Origin: Eonycteris spelaea
Taxonomy: Eukaryota; Chordata; Mammalia; Chiroptera; Pteropodidae
Assembly: GCA_003508835.1 (NCBI GenBank)
Contig: PUFA01000003.1
Coordinates: 13,245,501-13,309,500 of the forward strand
Reading direction: 5' to 3'
Length of the DNA: 64,000 nt
Of the stretch, positions 11,801 to 24,119 are shown in pieces. Under the pieces are notes generated by a model, which was given only the letters and a program-made list of their open reading frames with translations, was not told the origin of the DNA and did no database searches. Within the stretch, counting starts at the first letter, position 1. Every line of letters begins with the position of its first letter. The position numbers and the translations under genes were made by a program.

Positions 11801-12925
11801 ACTTTCTGGTAACAATATTTGACACATTTCCCCTTTTCCAAAGAAAGCTAGACAGTCAGCATTTTATGGCACTGAGAATGTGACCATGAATGCCTGGATG
11901 TTTCCATTTGAAAGAGAGCATAAGTTATAAAGTGAAACAAACAAAAAAATGAATGAATAAATAAATCTTTGATAAAAAAAGAGTAGTAAGACAGTCCTCA
12001 ATCTGGCTTAAATGAACAGCTACCTTAAAATTAAGAAGGATTTGAGATATGAATGAACTATAGGAAAACTTTCTTCCTTAATAATATACCATCAATTTAA
12101 TCCTATTTGTTTAAATATCATCTAGCTTCTTTGTATTTTGAAAGATTCGAGTTGTGTGTAATTTGCTTAGTATTTTTACTAGGTTGATATGCCCTGATGG
12201 GTGGATAAAATAATCTCACACATTAATTTTTCTCTCCTCCACCCTCCCTCTCATTAGCTTATATGTTAGAAAACTAGTCACTCTGCTAGCTACTCTTGCT
12301 CTTCCTACTTCTCTTCTCCATTTCTTTCCTTACCCTGCACTCTCCTTAGCCACATGCATCAGTCTTCTTAGAAAATTATCCAGAGGAGATAAATCAGAAT
12401 GGCAAGTGACTGGGAGGGAAGATCACATAGACACAATAATTGGAAAGAATATGAAGTACACAATAAAATTGCATGAGAAGAGGAAGTCTGTTTAGCCCAT
12501 GTCATTCCAAAAAGTAAAACTAGAACCAAAGAACTATGAGGCAGATGTGGGCTTATGTTCTAAATTCAATATACAGCTGATATATTACTGAATTATGTAC
12601 TTGAATCCTATATAATTTTATTAACCAATGCTACCCCAATAAATCTAATTTTAGAAAGTTATCCAACTATTAATTATGCTGCCTAGTAAGAAAAAAGTTT
12701 CCCTGTCATATAAATCAGTAAAAGTGAGTATGCCGGGGATGTAAGATATCAGTATCCTGGGCATTAATTCTGGTTGCTTCAGTGATACTGAGTTATTCAA
12801 TGCCACTCCTGTGATTTAAATAAATAAACAAAACAAAGCTGCAATGCAATAATTGTCTATAGGATTTTCCTGGTTGTGGTGGCCATTGACTTGTCTGCTC
12901 TCTCACCCTCTCTTCTATCCAGTTC
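11801..12925. other. Anonymous non-coding DNA
   Basis: Includes a pyrimidine-rich block at about 12225-12350 and (AAAT)-type stretches near 11940-11966. No gene or named repeat family recognised. Confidence 0.4.
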
Positions 12926-13090
12926 TGATACAAAACAATCCCCCTAGTTATCAGTGTGGGCACATGATGCAAACTGAACAAATATAGATATCTCATCACC
13001 GTGGCAAAGTGATTGGTCTAGGTAGCTAGCACCAATCAGATTCCTTCTCTACAATATATACACAGACAATAGGAAGAAGAAACCTTCTCT
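12926..13090. mobile_element. Possible ancient repeat fragment, family uncertain
   Basis: A phrase pattern of GTGGGCACATGATGCAA... and AGTGATTGGTCTAGG...CCAATCAGATTCCTTC recurs widely in mammalian genomes as part of an old interspersed repeat. I cannot name the family with confidence. Confidence 0.3.
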
Positions 13091-14515
13091 TTCCACTGTA
13101 GTTGTTAAGTTAAATGATCAGATTTGTGAGTATCCAGTAGTCATTTTCCCCAGTCAAATGTAGAAAAAGCATGTGCAGTAGAAAAACATGTAACTAAACA
13201 TAAAGGCCAAACTGAAAGGTTAAAAATGTTAGAGTCCCAATGATATCATTAGGTTCTTTTGGATTCTGTCATGTCTCTGGTCAGTTTCATTCCTATGCTG
13301 CCAGATTATGCCATTCAATAAAATTCCCCCAAAGAATCTGTAACGTAAGGATTAAACTTGATCTTGTAAAGCTATGCATACTAGGCATATCAGACTATCG
13401 ATACTTGGCATTCATAATATATCTGATACACTATTACCTGTAGGAGGTAATCCTGGAGGATTTCAAAGAAAAAAATCGTATTACATATGCTTTTCTACCC
13501 ACTCTGTCTTCACAGTTTTAGAGCTCTGATAAGGGCACAAGAAATACTTCACTTCTGTGAATCAATCATCTGGATCTAATTAGAATTCTAAAGGGGATTA
13601 TCTTAGATAATTTTACTGATATTCCCCTAATGGGAAAAGGAAGTGAACTCAAACCCTAGAAGTCTGGGGCTTAGCCTGATACTGCCACCACTAATGCAGT
13701 ATTTCCTTAAAATCTTGTCTTTTATTTTTTTTCTTAATTGTCAATTTTTCATGAAAATACACAATAGATCAATTTTTATCTTAACATAAGATGTTTCCAA
13801 GTTTCATCTATTTCTAGAATTATTCAGTAAAAATAATACACTTGGAAGAAACACTGTTTGTAATGTGGAGTTGCATTACCTTTAGGCATACAGTGTTACA
13901 GCCCTAAGACTACCATGTTTGAGAAAAGTTAATTGTCAGAACCTGTTGGTATAACAAAAAGTAAGGATTAATCTCAAATGAGTTCTGGAAAGAAAATAAA
14001 TATTTAGATTTATCTTAGATTTCCAACTGTCCTGTACTTTACCAAATCTAGCTTATTTTGTTGGTCCTAACTCAAAAATATGGTCACACATTTATTAGAA
14101 AGTGTCACAAAAGTTGCCTTACATGTAAAAAGCATTAAAAATGATTGATTAAAGGAATCTGGTGAAGCATTTATGACAACTTGCTCTTAATATGTAAAAT
14201 GAATATGGTATTGGCTATCCATAAAAATGTGATCATCGGTCTTTATAATAAGGTTGCTTGATATACTCTTACAAATAATGAATTGGATTCTAAAAAACAA
14301 ACAAAAAATCCTGCCTTAATTTTCAGATTCTAACTTTGCAAGTTTATTTTGGTATCTGCTTGACTTGCTTTGAGAAGCCTAATTGCCAAGGGAATTGGAT
14401 GGAACAAGCATGAGAAGTGATTGCTTTTACCGAGTGGTACCATGGGAAGAATCAGATTGAAATTTAAAATGTGACATAAATTATTCACCATGGTGTTAAC
14501 ATTTTAAACAGAGTC
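13091..14515. other. Anonymous AT-rich DNA
   Basis: No gene or well-supported repeat. A T-rich stretch at 13715-13790 has a weak resemblance to antisense LINE-1 3' sequence, too weak to annotate. Confidence 0.4.
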
Positions 14516-14680
14516 TTTTCACATCTCTTATTGCATTGGGATCCACAATGATCCTCTGAGGTAGATAAGACTAGTATCATTATCCCCACTCTACAGATGA
14601 GGATATTTTTGCCCTTGTAATTTGAATGAGTTGGCCAAAATCAGGCAATATTTAATCAGGAGATAAACCCTCTAGTTTTC
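14516..14680 (-). mobile_element. MIR, antisense
   Basis: GATCCTCTGAGGTAGATAAG, ATTATCCCCACTCTACAGATGAGGA and the downstream TTGGCCAAAATCAGGCAAT segment follow the reverse complement of MIR in order. Confidence 0.8.
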
Positions 14681-14847
14681 TCTCTCTATCTGGGCTCTAC
14701 CTATATACTTGTTTTGCACCCTTCTATTCAGAAAAAAGACACTAGGCTTACTAATACTGTGGAACTGAGAGAGAAGAGTACATTTCAGTATCACAGAATA
14801 ACCAAACTGGCATACCATAGATCTGGCACATATATTGATTTTTTATG

Positions 14848-14850
<3 letters not shown>

Positions 14851-14889
<39 letters not shown>
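14851..14889. repeat. (CA)n microsatellite, about 19-20 units
   Basis: Uninterrupted CA dinucleotides. Two open frames that read Thr-His repeats through it are spurious. Confidence 0.97.
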
Positions 14890-14890
<1 letters not shown>

Positions 14891-15059
14891 ACATCCATAA
14901 GACATCAATCATATTTTATAATGGGTGCATATTTTATAATGGATTTCCTAAAACATTTCCCAAATATAGTAGAAGACTCAATTCTCAGACTAACATCTTA
15001 GGAGGATGCTTTCATCACCATTCTTTTTTCTCTTTTACCATTCCTTAGCAGTATCTTCT

Positions 15060-15330
15060 GGCTTTACCTTCAGCATGATCTGAATCTAAAAATTTCTACA
15101 TCCAACACCTTGAACTAAATTACCTTTATCTCTCATCTGAGTTATTTTCCTTCTTTTCTCTCCCTTGTATGTTCTAGACATATATTCTATAATCTAACTT
15201 TTTACAAAATTAAACCTGTGAATTAAATTGTCTTACTCTTCTACTCAACAATTTTCAGTGTCTTCTCATTACGCTTTGAATAAAATCTACATTCCTTGCT
15301 ATGGCAAAAACTATTAATTGGCCTCCATTA
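15060..15330 (+). mobile_element. LINE-2, left part of a split copy
   Basis: TTGTCTTACTCTTCTACTCAACAATTTTCAGTGTCTTCTCATTACG and AATAAAATCTACATTCCTTGCTATGGC-like stretches (15228-15305) follow the LINE-2 3' region in sense orientation and end in TTAATTGGCCTCC. The match resumes at about 15720 after an inserted LTR. Confidence 0.7.
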
Positions 15331-15344
15331 ACAACCACCCTCCT

Positions 15345-15715
15345 TCCCCTCCCCTCTCTTTTTTAATAGTATGAATATCTGAAAATTTAGATAGCTACAT
15401 TCCCTACTTCCCTTGGTGGTCTAGTGTGGATACCAATGTGTACAATCTAGAAGTCACTCCATTAAACATATTTTTCTCTTACCTTTAGCTAAAACCCTGA
15501 CATTGTGCATTAGGATATCACCCAATAATAGGGCAACAAGTGACAAAAAACTAGATGACCTAAGAGAGGGGTCAACCAAGAGCTCTGTACTGCTCACCTC
15601 TAGAACATGATATAAGGGGAAAACAAATGTCTGCCATGTCTGAGCCATTGCATTTTGGGTTTCCTGATTACAGCAGTTTAGCCTGAACTTGCTAATGTCA
15701 TTACTAGAGTCTACA
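15345..15715 (+). mobile_element. LTR fragment, MaLR/ERVL-like, inserted in LINE-2
   Basis: CATTCCCTACTTCCCTTGG near 15400 and an ending with GAGCCATTGCATTTTGGGT, TTCCTGATTACAGCAG near 15642-15677 resemble the 5' and 3' portions of MaLR-type LTRs in sense orientation. LINE-2 sequence lies on both sides in the order expected for one copy. Exact subfamily and target duplication are not resolved. Confidence 0.5.
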
Positions 15716-15717
15716 GG

Positions 15718-16160
15718 TGATGCACAATCTTAATCTAGCCGACAGCTCTGAGTTCAGCTTGATATCCCCTTCACTGTGACCCTGAGCCATAATATACTCG
15801 TTATGCTTTGAGCAGCCTGTATGACTTTTCCACTTATTCTTTTTCCACCTGAAATGGTCATCCCCCAATCCTCACCTGGCTTTACTCCTTGTTTTACCAA
15901 GACCTTTGTTGAAATATCGCCTTCATAAAGAAGTCTGTCCTGACTAATCAGTCTAAATAGCCTCATCTTTCTACCATTGAGTATTCTCTCCAATCTATTT
16001 TATTTTTCCTCAAAACACTTCCCACTGTTTTAAATTCTATAACATATCCACATACTCTTTTCTCCATTAAGAAAATGCTCCATGTAAGTAAGGATTTTAT
16101 CTTGTTCATGCTTGTGTTGTTCAGGATCTACAACAGTATTCAGCTTAAGAAGTTCCTTTC
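15718..16160 (+). mobile_element. LINE-2, right part of the split copy
   Basis: AATCTAGCCGACAGCTCTGAG, then CACCTGAAATGGTCATCCCC, CCTTCATAAAGAAGTCTGTCCTGAC, and a terminal AAGTAAGGATTTTATCTTGTTCATG...ACAACAGTATTCAGC segment follow LINE-2 to its 3' end. The 79-codon minus-strand frame here is a shadow of repeat sequence. Confidence 0.75.
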
Positions 16161-16369
16161 ATTCCTCTTTTGACTAAGTTACTGAGCAGGGTTATGCCCA
16201 GCCTGCTGTGGAGATAGAGGTGAATGGGAAGACGAAACATGGAGAGGTGACACTTGGAATGGGAACTGCAGCAGTCATCGCTGTTTAGATAATCAGATAT
16301 TCTTCACTGCGTAGTGAGATGTGTTAGATCCTCCATGAAGCCTTTTGCACTGTGTGAGGGGATCCTACC
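16161..16369. other. Anonymous non-coding DNA
   Basis: Slightly GC-richer than the flanks. No family or gene recognised. Confidence 0.4.
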
Positions 16370-16490
16370 CTTACTTCTATATTACCAGTAAGTTAACTGA
16401 CATTCAGTGAGATTAATAACTTGACCTACATCAAATAGCTAATTATAAGTGACATAGAAGAAACAAGAATATATGTCTCCCAAGGCTTCA
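16370..16490 (-). mobile_element. MIR fragment, antisense
   Basis: GATTAATAACTTGACCTACATC and AGCTAATTATAAGTGACATAG-like segments correspond to the reverse complement of the MIR core (the AAGTAACTTGCCCAAGGTCAC region). Confidence 0.55.
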
Positions 16491-17660
16491 GCCTTTTCTC
16501 TTAATTAAGATATTTTCTGTCAATCAGATATCTTCTTAAACAGAAAAAAAAAAAGTTATTATTCTCTTGTTAAATCAACACTAAAATATCCAGGGTTTGT
16601 GGTCTGGTGTAATGACCCCCACACTAATATTTTCTCCATTCTATAGAGAGGCAACTAGGTCATGAAACTGTGTCTTTTTGGGACAGGGAAGGCTGTGAGG
16701 GTCTTGGGATCAAATTTCAAAAAGCACTTTTGCATGAGTACATACTAGAGATTGTTTACGTAAACTATTTTTGAGAGATTCAAAATTACGTGAACTATGA
16801 GTGAAAGGGAGAGTTAACCATGTACATGGAATTCAGGATGAGAGGATAGGGAATCTATCCAGGCATTGATTGACTTCTGGGTGTAAAGTCAGTTACTTAA
16901 CTGAAAATTTCCACTTGCACAATTGGAAGTGGGAGCCTGAAGGAGGTCTGAGGGGACATCTGAGGTTCAATAGCAGAGGCACTGGTACTAAGCAGAGGAA
17001 ATGCCTTCCCTCACTTTTCTAAGAAAAACCCAGCTTCCAATACTTAAATTAAAATCAGCCCAGATCAGCATCTGGCTGAGAGGCTTTGAAACCAGTGGTA
17101 CGTATTTTAGCACCCTTCCTAACTAGAGAATTATGAGCATTAGACATGTATTCCATGTCACCTGCCACTGTGGCCTAGAATGCTACCTTCTCTGATGTCA
17201 ATAAAAGCATGAGTTAATATATGTCTTAGTAATTTTAAAACTATATTGAAACAGCTATTGCTCTTTCAGTTAGAACATCCATTTTGGCAACCTACTATGG
17301 AGACTTGCAAGCACCTCAAATCAGAAACATTAACCTTTCCCCTCTATGTGTTATATTCTGAGTCCCATACAGGTCACCTACAACTTTTTCACATGACCCT
17401 CAAATTCGATTATTGAGTTATTAATCTATGTCAGCATCAAGTAGCCATGAAAAGCATTATTATATAAACAAAAATATAATTAGGGGTCTCTCAAAACTAA
17501 GCATGAACTGATGACCAAATCTGAGACCACCTAGGCATAAATCATGTGTCATGCATGGCATGACATAAGAGGGCAAGGGAAAAAAAAACAACAACAACAA
17601 TACCTCAACAGAGAGAGCATCTTAAATATCCCAGAATATGCTATGGAAAATAAGAGTAGT
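16491..17660. other. Anonymous non-coding DNA
   Basis: No gene or repeat family recognised. Contains a 12-base A-rich run near 16543 and an A-rich/CAA stretch at 17581-17600. Confidence 0.4.
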
Positions 17661-18030
17661 GTTATGGATTGAAAGTGTCCTTCCAAGATTCATATGTTGA
17701 AATTCTAACCCCCAATGTGACTGTTTAGAGATAGGGCTTTTAAAAAGGCAATTAAGCTTAGGTTAGGTAATATGGCTGGCACCCTAATCTGATAGGACTA
17801 ATGTCCTTATAAGAAAAGGAAGACACCAAAGCTCTCTCTCTCTCGAGGGCATGCATGTGCCCAGAAGAAAGGCCTCTTATTAGCCAGGAAGAGAGGTCTC
17901 ACAAGAAACCAATCCTGCTGGCACCTTTATCTTAGACTCCTAGCTTCCAGAATTGAGAAAATAAATTTTGCTTGTTTAAATCACCCAGAGTATGATATCA
18001 CAATATCACAGCATGAGAATATTAATATAA
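17661..18030 (+). mobile_element. Solo LTR, ERVL-MaLR type (MST/MLT1-like)
   Basis: The whole LTR layout is recognisable: TTATGGATTGAAAGTGTCC start, TTCATATGTTGAAATTCTAACC, CCCAATGTGACTG, GAGATAGGGC, a CCTAATCTGATAGGACTAATG block, TGTCCTTATAAGA, and the 3' AGAAAATAAATTTTGCTTGTTTAAATCACCCAG segment with its AATAAA poly(A) signal near 17959. About 370 bp fits this LTR class. No internal retroviral sequence flanks it, so it is a solo LTR from an old recombination. The assignment rests on remembered consensus patterns. Confidence 0.85.
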
Positions 18031-18049
18031 TCAGTAACTAATATTTTGA

Positions 18050-18200
18050 GAGAAACTTTCTGGGCTACTTCACAAATAAACACTAGTATTAGGATTTCAA
18101 TCCAGAGAAATCAAGGCTTAGAGATCTAGATAACATATTCAAATCATTCAGAAAATAGCAGAGTTGGGACAAAAGCTCAAGGATACATAGTTCTCAATCC
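18050..18200 (-). mobile_element. MIR, antisense
   Basis: ATCAAGGCTTAGAGATCTAGATAACATATTCAAATCATTCAG and AGCAGAGTTGGGACAAAAGCTCAAGG-like segments match reverse-complement MIR in order. It directly follows the MaLR LTR. Confidence 0.65.
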
Positions 18201-19284
18201 ACAAGTCCAGGCAGTATACAATTACATTATCCTCAGACTAGCACGGTATTAGGAAAAATGCATACTGGCCTTCAGAATAAGTAGTACTCTTAGAAAGACT
18301 CACATCTTTGCAGTTGAAATCTAAAACATATTTACAGGATTTTTCTCTTTATGCATTTTATTATGAGGAATACACTCACATACATTTACTTGAGGTTGTT
18401 AAGATTGTGCCTCTAATCATGCATGGATTAGTGTATGTGAGGGTAAACGCCCCATACCTACTACTCTTCTCAAACCAAGAACTTGCTTTTTGAAGTAATC
18501 AATAGCCTTTTCTTTTAGCACATCATCAGCAAAATGACAGTTGGAAAAAGTGAGAAACAGAGCATACATATGAGTATTACCTTTCTTCCAGGCTGACTGC
18601 TGTTTTATGCCCTTCTGATGTATTAACAATCTATAATAAAGTCCCACAATTTAATAATTTGCAAACAGCTAATAGTATTTTTTATCAAATCAGTGAAGCA
18701 AGAGGTTGGATCAAATTACGAGATCAAATTTAAGGACAAACAAACTTCAAATGATGGTTAAATGTTTAATCAAGGCATTTCAGTGATGATATAAATGTCA
18801 AAACAAGAGACTTATGCACTGAAACGTTTAAAACATCAGGGTGTCTTATTATTTTTAATACTTTTCAAAAAAACATGTATTTTTTAATCAACAACTTCTA
18901 TTACCTAACTTTATGGTTCATAAACTGTTATAGTTGTCAGCAGATCTACACATTTCTCTTTCTACCCAACTAATAAAATAAATGAGAAAACTGAAGATAT
19001 TTTTATTTTTGTTTAGGGTTGTAATTGAAACTTTTACAAACGTTTTCTTCCTTTTACCTCCTCAACCCATGCTGTACTTGACGTAGCACACATAAGATGA
19101 ATGTCCTCATAGGACAGCATGTGCATTTGGTACATATTTATTAATTTTGCCTGAAAAATAAATAACATTATCATTCTAACGCTTTAGATTCTTCTATAGA
19201 TCTACTATGTCCAAGTTTACTTATAAATATTGTACAAATATAATATTATTTACATTTGTACCAATATTTGCTTTCTGAATGCCT
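18201..19284. other. Anonymous AT-rich DNA
   Basis: No repeat family or gene recognised. Open frames of 61 and 76 codons overlap on opposite strands and have no support. Confidence 0.4.
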
Positions 19285-19440
19285 TTGCATCCTTTCAGTT
19301 TTACTCCCAAAACAAATTCTAGGGTAGATAGGGCAGACATCATTATTTTGCAATTTTTATAGAAAGGAAGACTTTGGGTTCAGTTTGAACTTGCTTAATA
19401 TGCCTTAGTATGTGTTCTACTGCTCTCTCCACAGCATGCA
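19285..19440 (-). mobile_element. Probable MIR fragment, antisense
   Basis: GGGTAGATAGGGCAGACATCATTATTTTGCAATTTTTATAGAAAGG resembles the reverse-complement MIR stretch that spans GAGGTAGG...ATTATCCCCATTTTACAGATGAGG. Divergent. Confidence 0.5.
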
Positions 19441-19594
19441 AGCGTTGAAAGGCAGGCTCTTTATTTCTTTCACACAAGATATTCTTTGTCTACATTTTAT
19501 GAAAAACATCTATAATAATCAGAAAGAATATGGCTTTAATGAATGTTAATCAATTTTTAATATTATCTCTCACAGTACTGGGGTTTCACAAATT

Positions 19595-19765
19595 CCTCAA
19601 CCAACGCTGTAGCTCATTTACTGAGCACCTAATATGTATTCTGAATGATCTACTAATGAGAGTCTAACATTTAAACACAAAGTTCCTGTCCTCTAGTTGG
19701 CTTAGGTTGCTGGAAGACAAGGTGTTTGAAGTAGTGACTGTATAAAATGATTAATTTGTTTAATA
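19595..19765 (-). mobile_element. LINE-2 3' end, antisense
   Basis: CTCATTTACTGAGCACCTAATATGT near 19613 followed by AAAGTTCCTGTCCTCTAGTTGG and GGAAGACAAG match the reverse complement of the LINE-2 3' terminus. Confidence 0.65.
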
Positions 19766-20050
19766 AATTATACATGAACACATCTCCATCACTACATAGT
19801 TAGATTACATGCATTAATAAAAATTATCTAAGGGTATAAGACAGACAATGCAACACTTTCACCAGGCAGTATAGGCCTACTGCCACGTGTGTGATGAAAA
19901 CTATACTTTTCATGAAATCATAAGGTCATTATGGGTTAGGCATATAGGGAAAAACCTATTTGGATGTTGAAAGATTTGAGTTGGTCATTATTTATTTGTT
20001 TTATATTTCCCTACCAATTCATCTTCCAATCTATGAGCCACTCCTGTCAT
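19766..20050. other. Anonymous AT-rich DNA
   Basis: Nothing recognised. Confidence 0.4.
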
Positions 20051-20054
20051 CTCA

Positions 20055-20145
20055 CTTTAGTTATTAAATACTTGTGTCTGGCATTGTTCTCAGATAACTC
20101 AGGAGAAAACCAGTCCAATATCAAGGAGTCAAATGATTAGTTGAG
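20055..20145 (-). mobile_element. LINE-2 3' end fragment, antisense
   Basis: AGTTATTAAATACTTGTGTCTGGCATTGTTCTCAG and GAGAAAACCAGTCC follow the antisense LINE-2 terminus pattern. Short and divergent. Confidence 0.45.
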
Positions 20146-22595
20146 CATTGTTTTCATGCTCAGCAAATTACCTGAAAAGTGCCTTGGGGAATCTAATTAA
20201 ATAGCCCAAATTTATAAAGTACAGAATTGGAATAACTTACCTTTGAAATGATTCTTTTATTTGTATGACTGCACCTCATCCTTACTTTCCTATAGATAGT
20301 TCAACAATGTCATACATTTTTAGTATTCCTGAAATCTGAGTTAGAATGTAAAATCTTGTAATATGATTCATTCAGCTATGAAATATATTAGATTATTATA
20401 GTTGTGGTCCTTTTAGTTTGCTTGAACCAAATACTTAGAATGCCTGTTTACTCAAAGATTTTTTATTCTACTTTAATTGCCTGGCTTCTAAGTACACAAG
20501 GTCATTTTGCATAGAAGATGAACCCAGAGTACATTAAGATAGTTAGAAAAGCTTTCTAATTATCTGAGCTTAAGGAATTCCTCTATTAAATAGCTATGTA
20601 GAAATAGCCATGTAGAAGGAAAAGTCTTCTGTCAAATTTCAAATATAGTGAATAGAGTCCACTTGACTGTATCTCTAAATTTAAGTGGACAATTTAAGAA
20701 TTTCTGACATTTTCCAAGCCACACAGATTTAAATCCTAATATGCTCTGAATGCCTTATGTCTTTCCAGATGATTATTCTCCTTTTGCCACTTAATACACA
20801 TTCCTCAAAACAAGATTGTGATTATCGTCCCTCTCACTGGGCATTCACTTTTCTTGGACTCACACATGGTTCGAGTGTTTCATTTTCAATATCACACAAA
20901 CCCTGAACCTTCATCAAAACTGTGAATATCCAACAGGTTTACTGGCATTTACCTATAATCATCATCAAATGAACTGTCATCACAGTCTTAATCTGTCTTT
21001 GTCTGCCTGAATTGTTCCCACCTTTCTGCCAACTCTTTTAGTACTTGAAAAGTTTTGCTAAGATTTTAAATTTATTCATTGGTGATTGTAAAAATGTCTG
21101 TAAGGATATGTGTTACTTAGTTAAACATGTGAAATAACTTATCTGAGCACCTCATCATGGAAGCAAGCCATCAAACCTCAAACGTGGGATTTGAGACTAC
21201 TGCCAAACATTCTACCTCCATCTCGTTTGGAAGAAGAATGAAATATATGTGGCATCTATGCTATTACAAAAGCAATTACAGCAGTAATAAATTATCCAGA
21301 TGTTTTATTGATTTGATGCCCAAAGTCCAGATGTTTGGAAATATCTATGACTGGCATGATGCAAACACATCTAAAGACTATTAATTCATTCTGCTGAAAG
21401 GGATAATGTTAATCTCAGATAATCTGTTTTGCTAATAATGCTTTTATATACTTTTCCTACAGTGCACAGTTCAAAAAACAAACAGAAAATCAGAATCATA
21501 CATCGGTTCTGTAGCTGCTGCTGAAAGAGTCTATTATTCATAAAATCAACCTACTAGATTCCTCTTGATCTATTGGCCACCTGCAATTGCCCAACAAACA
21601 AAAGAGGAGGGAAATAAAATTTAACAATCTGCATCTGTGTCATTGAGAAATACAAATTTAATATACTAATTTAACTTGTCTTTATTTGTCTTCTGGCCCA
21701 GAATGACAGTTCCTATTCTGAGTACACTATATAGCTGTAACCTCTTCTTTTCTGAATTAAGTTTTCTATGAAATTTTACAAAGATAAAACAGGAAAAAGT
21801 TTATGAGTATCTCCTTGGCAGCTACATATATTCCCACCGTGTCCTTGTTGAATAACAAATTTAAAGTGAAGAATTGGCACAGGAAGATTGACTGGATTCT
21901 AAATGAACTTTTTAATAGTAATGTAAAACTTGAGGGAACAGAGCACCAGTAATGAAAGAAAATACAAGGCTAAGTATTGGAAAGTAATTAGCAAGCTCAT
22001 CACTGACAACCCTTTGATGGCCTGAATTGCTTCCAGAAAGATAAGAGTATATTGTTTAAAAAAACAATTAAATCCCTCACGCGCATTCATAGAATTATTT
22101 CATATTCATATGCAAATAGTGCGGCCCTGATTCCTTGAACATACTAATATGTTATCAACAGGAAAGCACTGTATTTGGCATTGGCATATTTGGGTGCGTA
22201 AAAAAACCCATAGTAAATATGTGGACTACAGACCTGTGGATTTTACAAGGTCCCAGGAAGTGTGGTAAATTTTCAATGTGGCTAAGGTCCACTAGCAAAC
22301 AGTGTATGCATAGGTTCAACTACGTTTGTGAAGAAGTATTAAGTTATTTGTATTGATATCAGAAACAAAAAAATAAAGACAAACCTGCTATCAGTTTTTC
22401 TCTCTTTCAGGTTAATAGCTCTTATTAATAGGTCAGTAGAATTTATGCATATATATTAAACAAAAAAAAATAGAATATTGAAAACAAAAAGTAAAAAAAA
22501 AACCAAACAACAGTTTGAATCCTAGACACAAGATTAATAAAGTCAAAAACTCCTATCTTTTTTCTTTTTGAATAACAGACAAGATTTTAACTTTT
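20146..22595. other. Anonymous, mostly AT-rich DNA
   Basis: About 2.4 kb with no recognised gene or repeat. An octamer motif (ATGCAAAT) lies at about 22109. Open frames at 21157-21384 and 22135-22356 have no homology I recognise and no splice support. Confidence 0.4.
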
Positions 22596-22990
22596 CCCAT
22601 CCCTATAATCACTTCCCTTCAAAATCTAGCATTAAATCATCATTTCAATTAAGCCATTTTCTTTATCAAATCAATACACTTCAGTCCTCTAAACTCACAT
22701 CTCTTCTATTTGCTTATGCTATTCATGTGTCTATGTATTATTATGCTCTCCTCCTCAGCTCCATTCTTACCATTTTTCAAGACCCATGTCAATTTCTATT
22801 TCTCAATGCTCCAACAATCCATAACTACCACACTCCCCACTGATCTAACCTCTATGCCCTACTTTTCTACTCTGTGGTCAATGTTAGATATTTTTACTCA
22901 TCGCATCTTTTATATTTTATTATTTATTATTTCGGCTCTTATTTTTATTCACCTTGAGTAAATGTGTGTATGTATGCAGGTGAGCGCATG
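22596..22990 (+). mobile_element. LINE-2 fragment, divergent
   Basis: TTTGCTTATGCTATTCATGTGTC, GCTCTCCTCCTCAGCTCC and CCATTTTTCAAGACCCATGTCAATTTC (22710-22797) track the LINE-2 3' region in sense orientation. Open frames of 91 and 83 codons in this interval are remnants of repeat sequence, not genes. Confidence 0.55.
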
Positions 22991-23399
22991 TGTACACAGC
23001 TTAGGTATCCATTTTGCTTGTAAGTGCTTGGCAGGACAAACAATATTGCATAACTTGCTTGTTTGGTCCTCATGATTCCTAATAAAATTTCTTGACAAAA
23101 GTATCTATCTGTTCAATAAATATTGGGGGTATTTTCATATATTCACAAATTACTACACTTAAACATGTATAATATAGAAGCAGTGACACATGTCACAGCA
23201 TATTTATAAATATATTTTTATGAATGTTAAAAAAACACTTTAATGTAAACCAAATGATTGTTTTTGAATGATTATTTTCACCAAAGATATTAGTGAATAT
23301 TATATGAAAGTGAGAAGTGGACACATTTAATTAAGAAAAAAAAGCCAGGGATATTTTGCATCAGGCATCCTATCTAATTTCTGAGCTCCGGAAAGAACT
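22991..23399. other. Anonymous AT-rich DNA
   Basis: Nothing recognised. Confidence 0.4.
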
Positions 23400-23600
23400 T
23401 AAGACTGGAAAAGCAGCTCAATAACCTTTTAAATCAGGTAGAGAAATAATTCTAAAGACATCAAACTACCTGCCCATTGCCCTGCAACTTGCTGGAAGTG
23501 CTGGCATTGGTGCCAGAACCATAATTCTCTCCTTCAGTTCAAAAATCTGCCCCCAAGCCTAGAGGAGTGTCTTAACCACCAAAACTGTGGCCTCTTGACT
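23400..23600 (-). mobile_element. Probable MIR, antisense
   Basis: CATCAAACTACCTGCCCATTGCCCTGCAACTTGCTGGAAGTGCTGGCATTGGTGCCAGAACC-like order (23459-23520) parallels reverse-complement MIR, from the AAGTGACTTGCCCAAGGTCAC region to the GGATTAGAACCC region. Divergent, with a GC-richer flank. Confidence 0.5.
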
Positions 23601-24119
23601 GTGCACTGGACTCAGTAACTGCAGCTTTCACATTTGACCTAACAAGTGAACAGAGAGCATCCTTGCTTCCAGTGGTAAAGCCAGAGGTCTGAGTCCTAAC
23701 TTTTAAATCACTATGTAGACTGCAAAGTCAGCTAACAATCCCTCTCTGTCTCATTAATGGCATCACACCGATTTCTACTGCCTAATGTGGCTTTTCTTGA
23801 ATCCTTTATCTCCATTTTGGTTTTGGCTTTGCTTTAATCCAAATTGCTCAAGTTTGTAGTCTATGCTTTTCTGTGTTTCATAGCACCTAAGAGAATGTTT
23901 GGTATCGTAGTGTCTTTGTAAATACTTTGTTTAACTGATGACTGTTTCTTAGCTTTTAGAGGCCTGAATCATACCCATCCCTAATTTTGGCTGAAGCAAC
24001 AGTGATCCTGTCTTCTATGGCAGAGAACTCCATGAGACACTGAAAATCAGCTCCGGGTATATGAATGATCCCTAGTAAAGATTAGGTGCTTGATGATTAC
24101 TATCAAAGCCTTGTGACGA
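23601..24119. other. Anonymous, moderately GC-rich DNA
   Basis: No family assigned. The right part may continue into the ERVL-like sequence that follows, but the resemblance is too weak to call. Confidence 0.35.

Noticed and set aside
14714..15048. Two frames reading Thr-His repeats
   Set aside because: They read through the (CA)n microsatellite.
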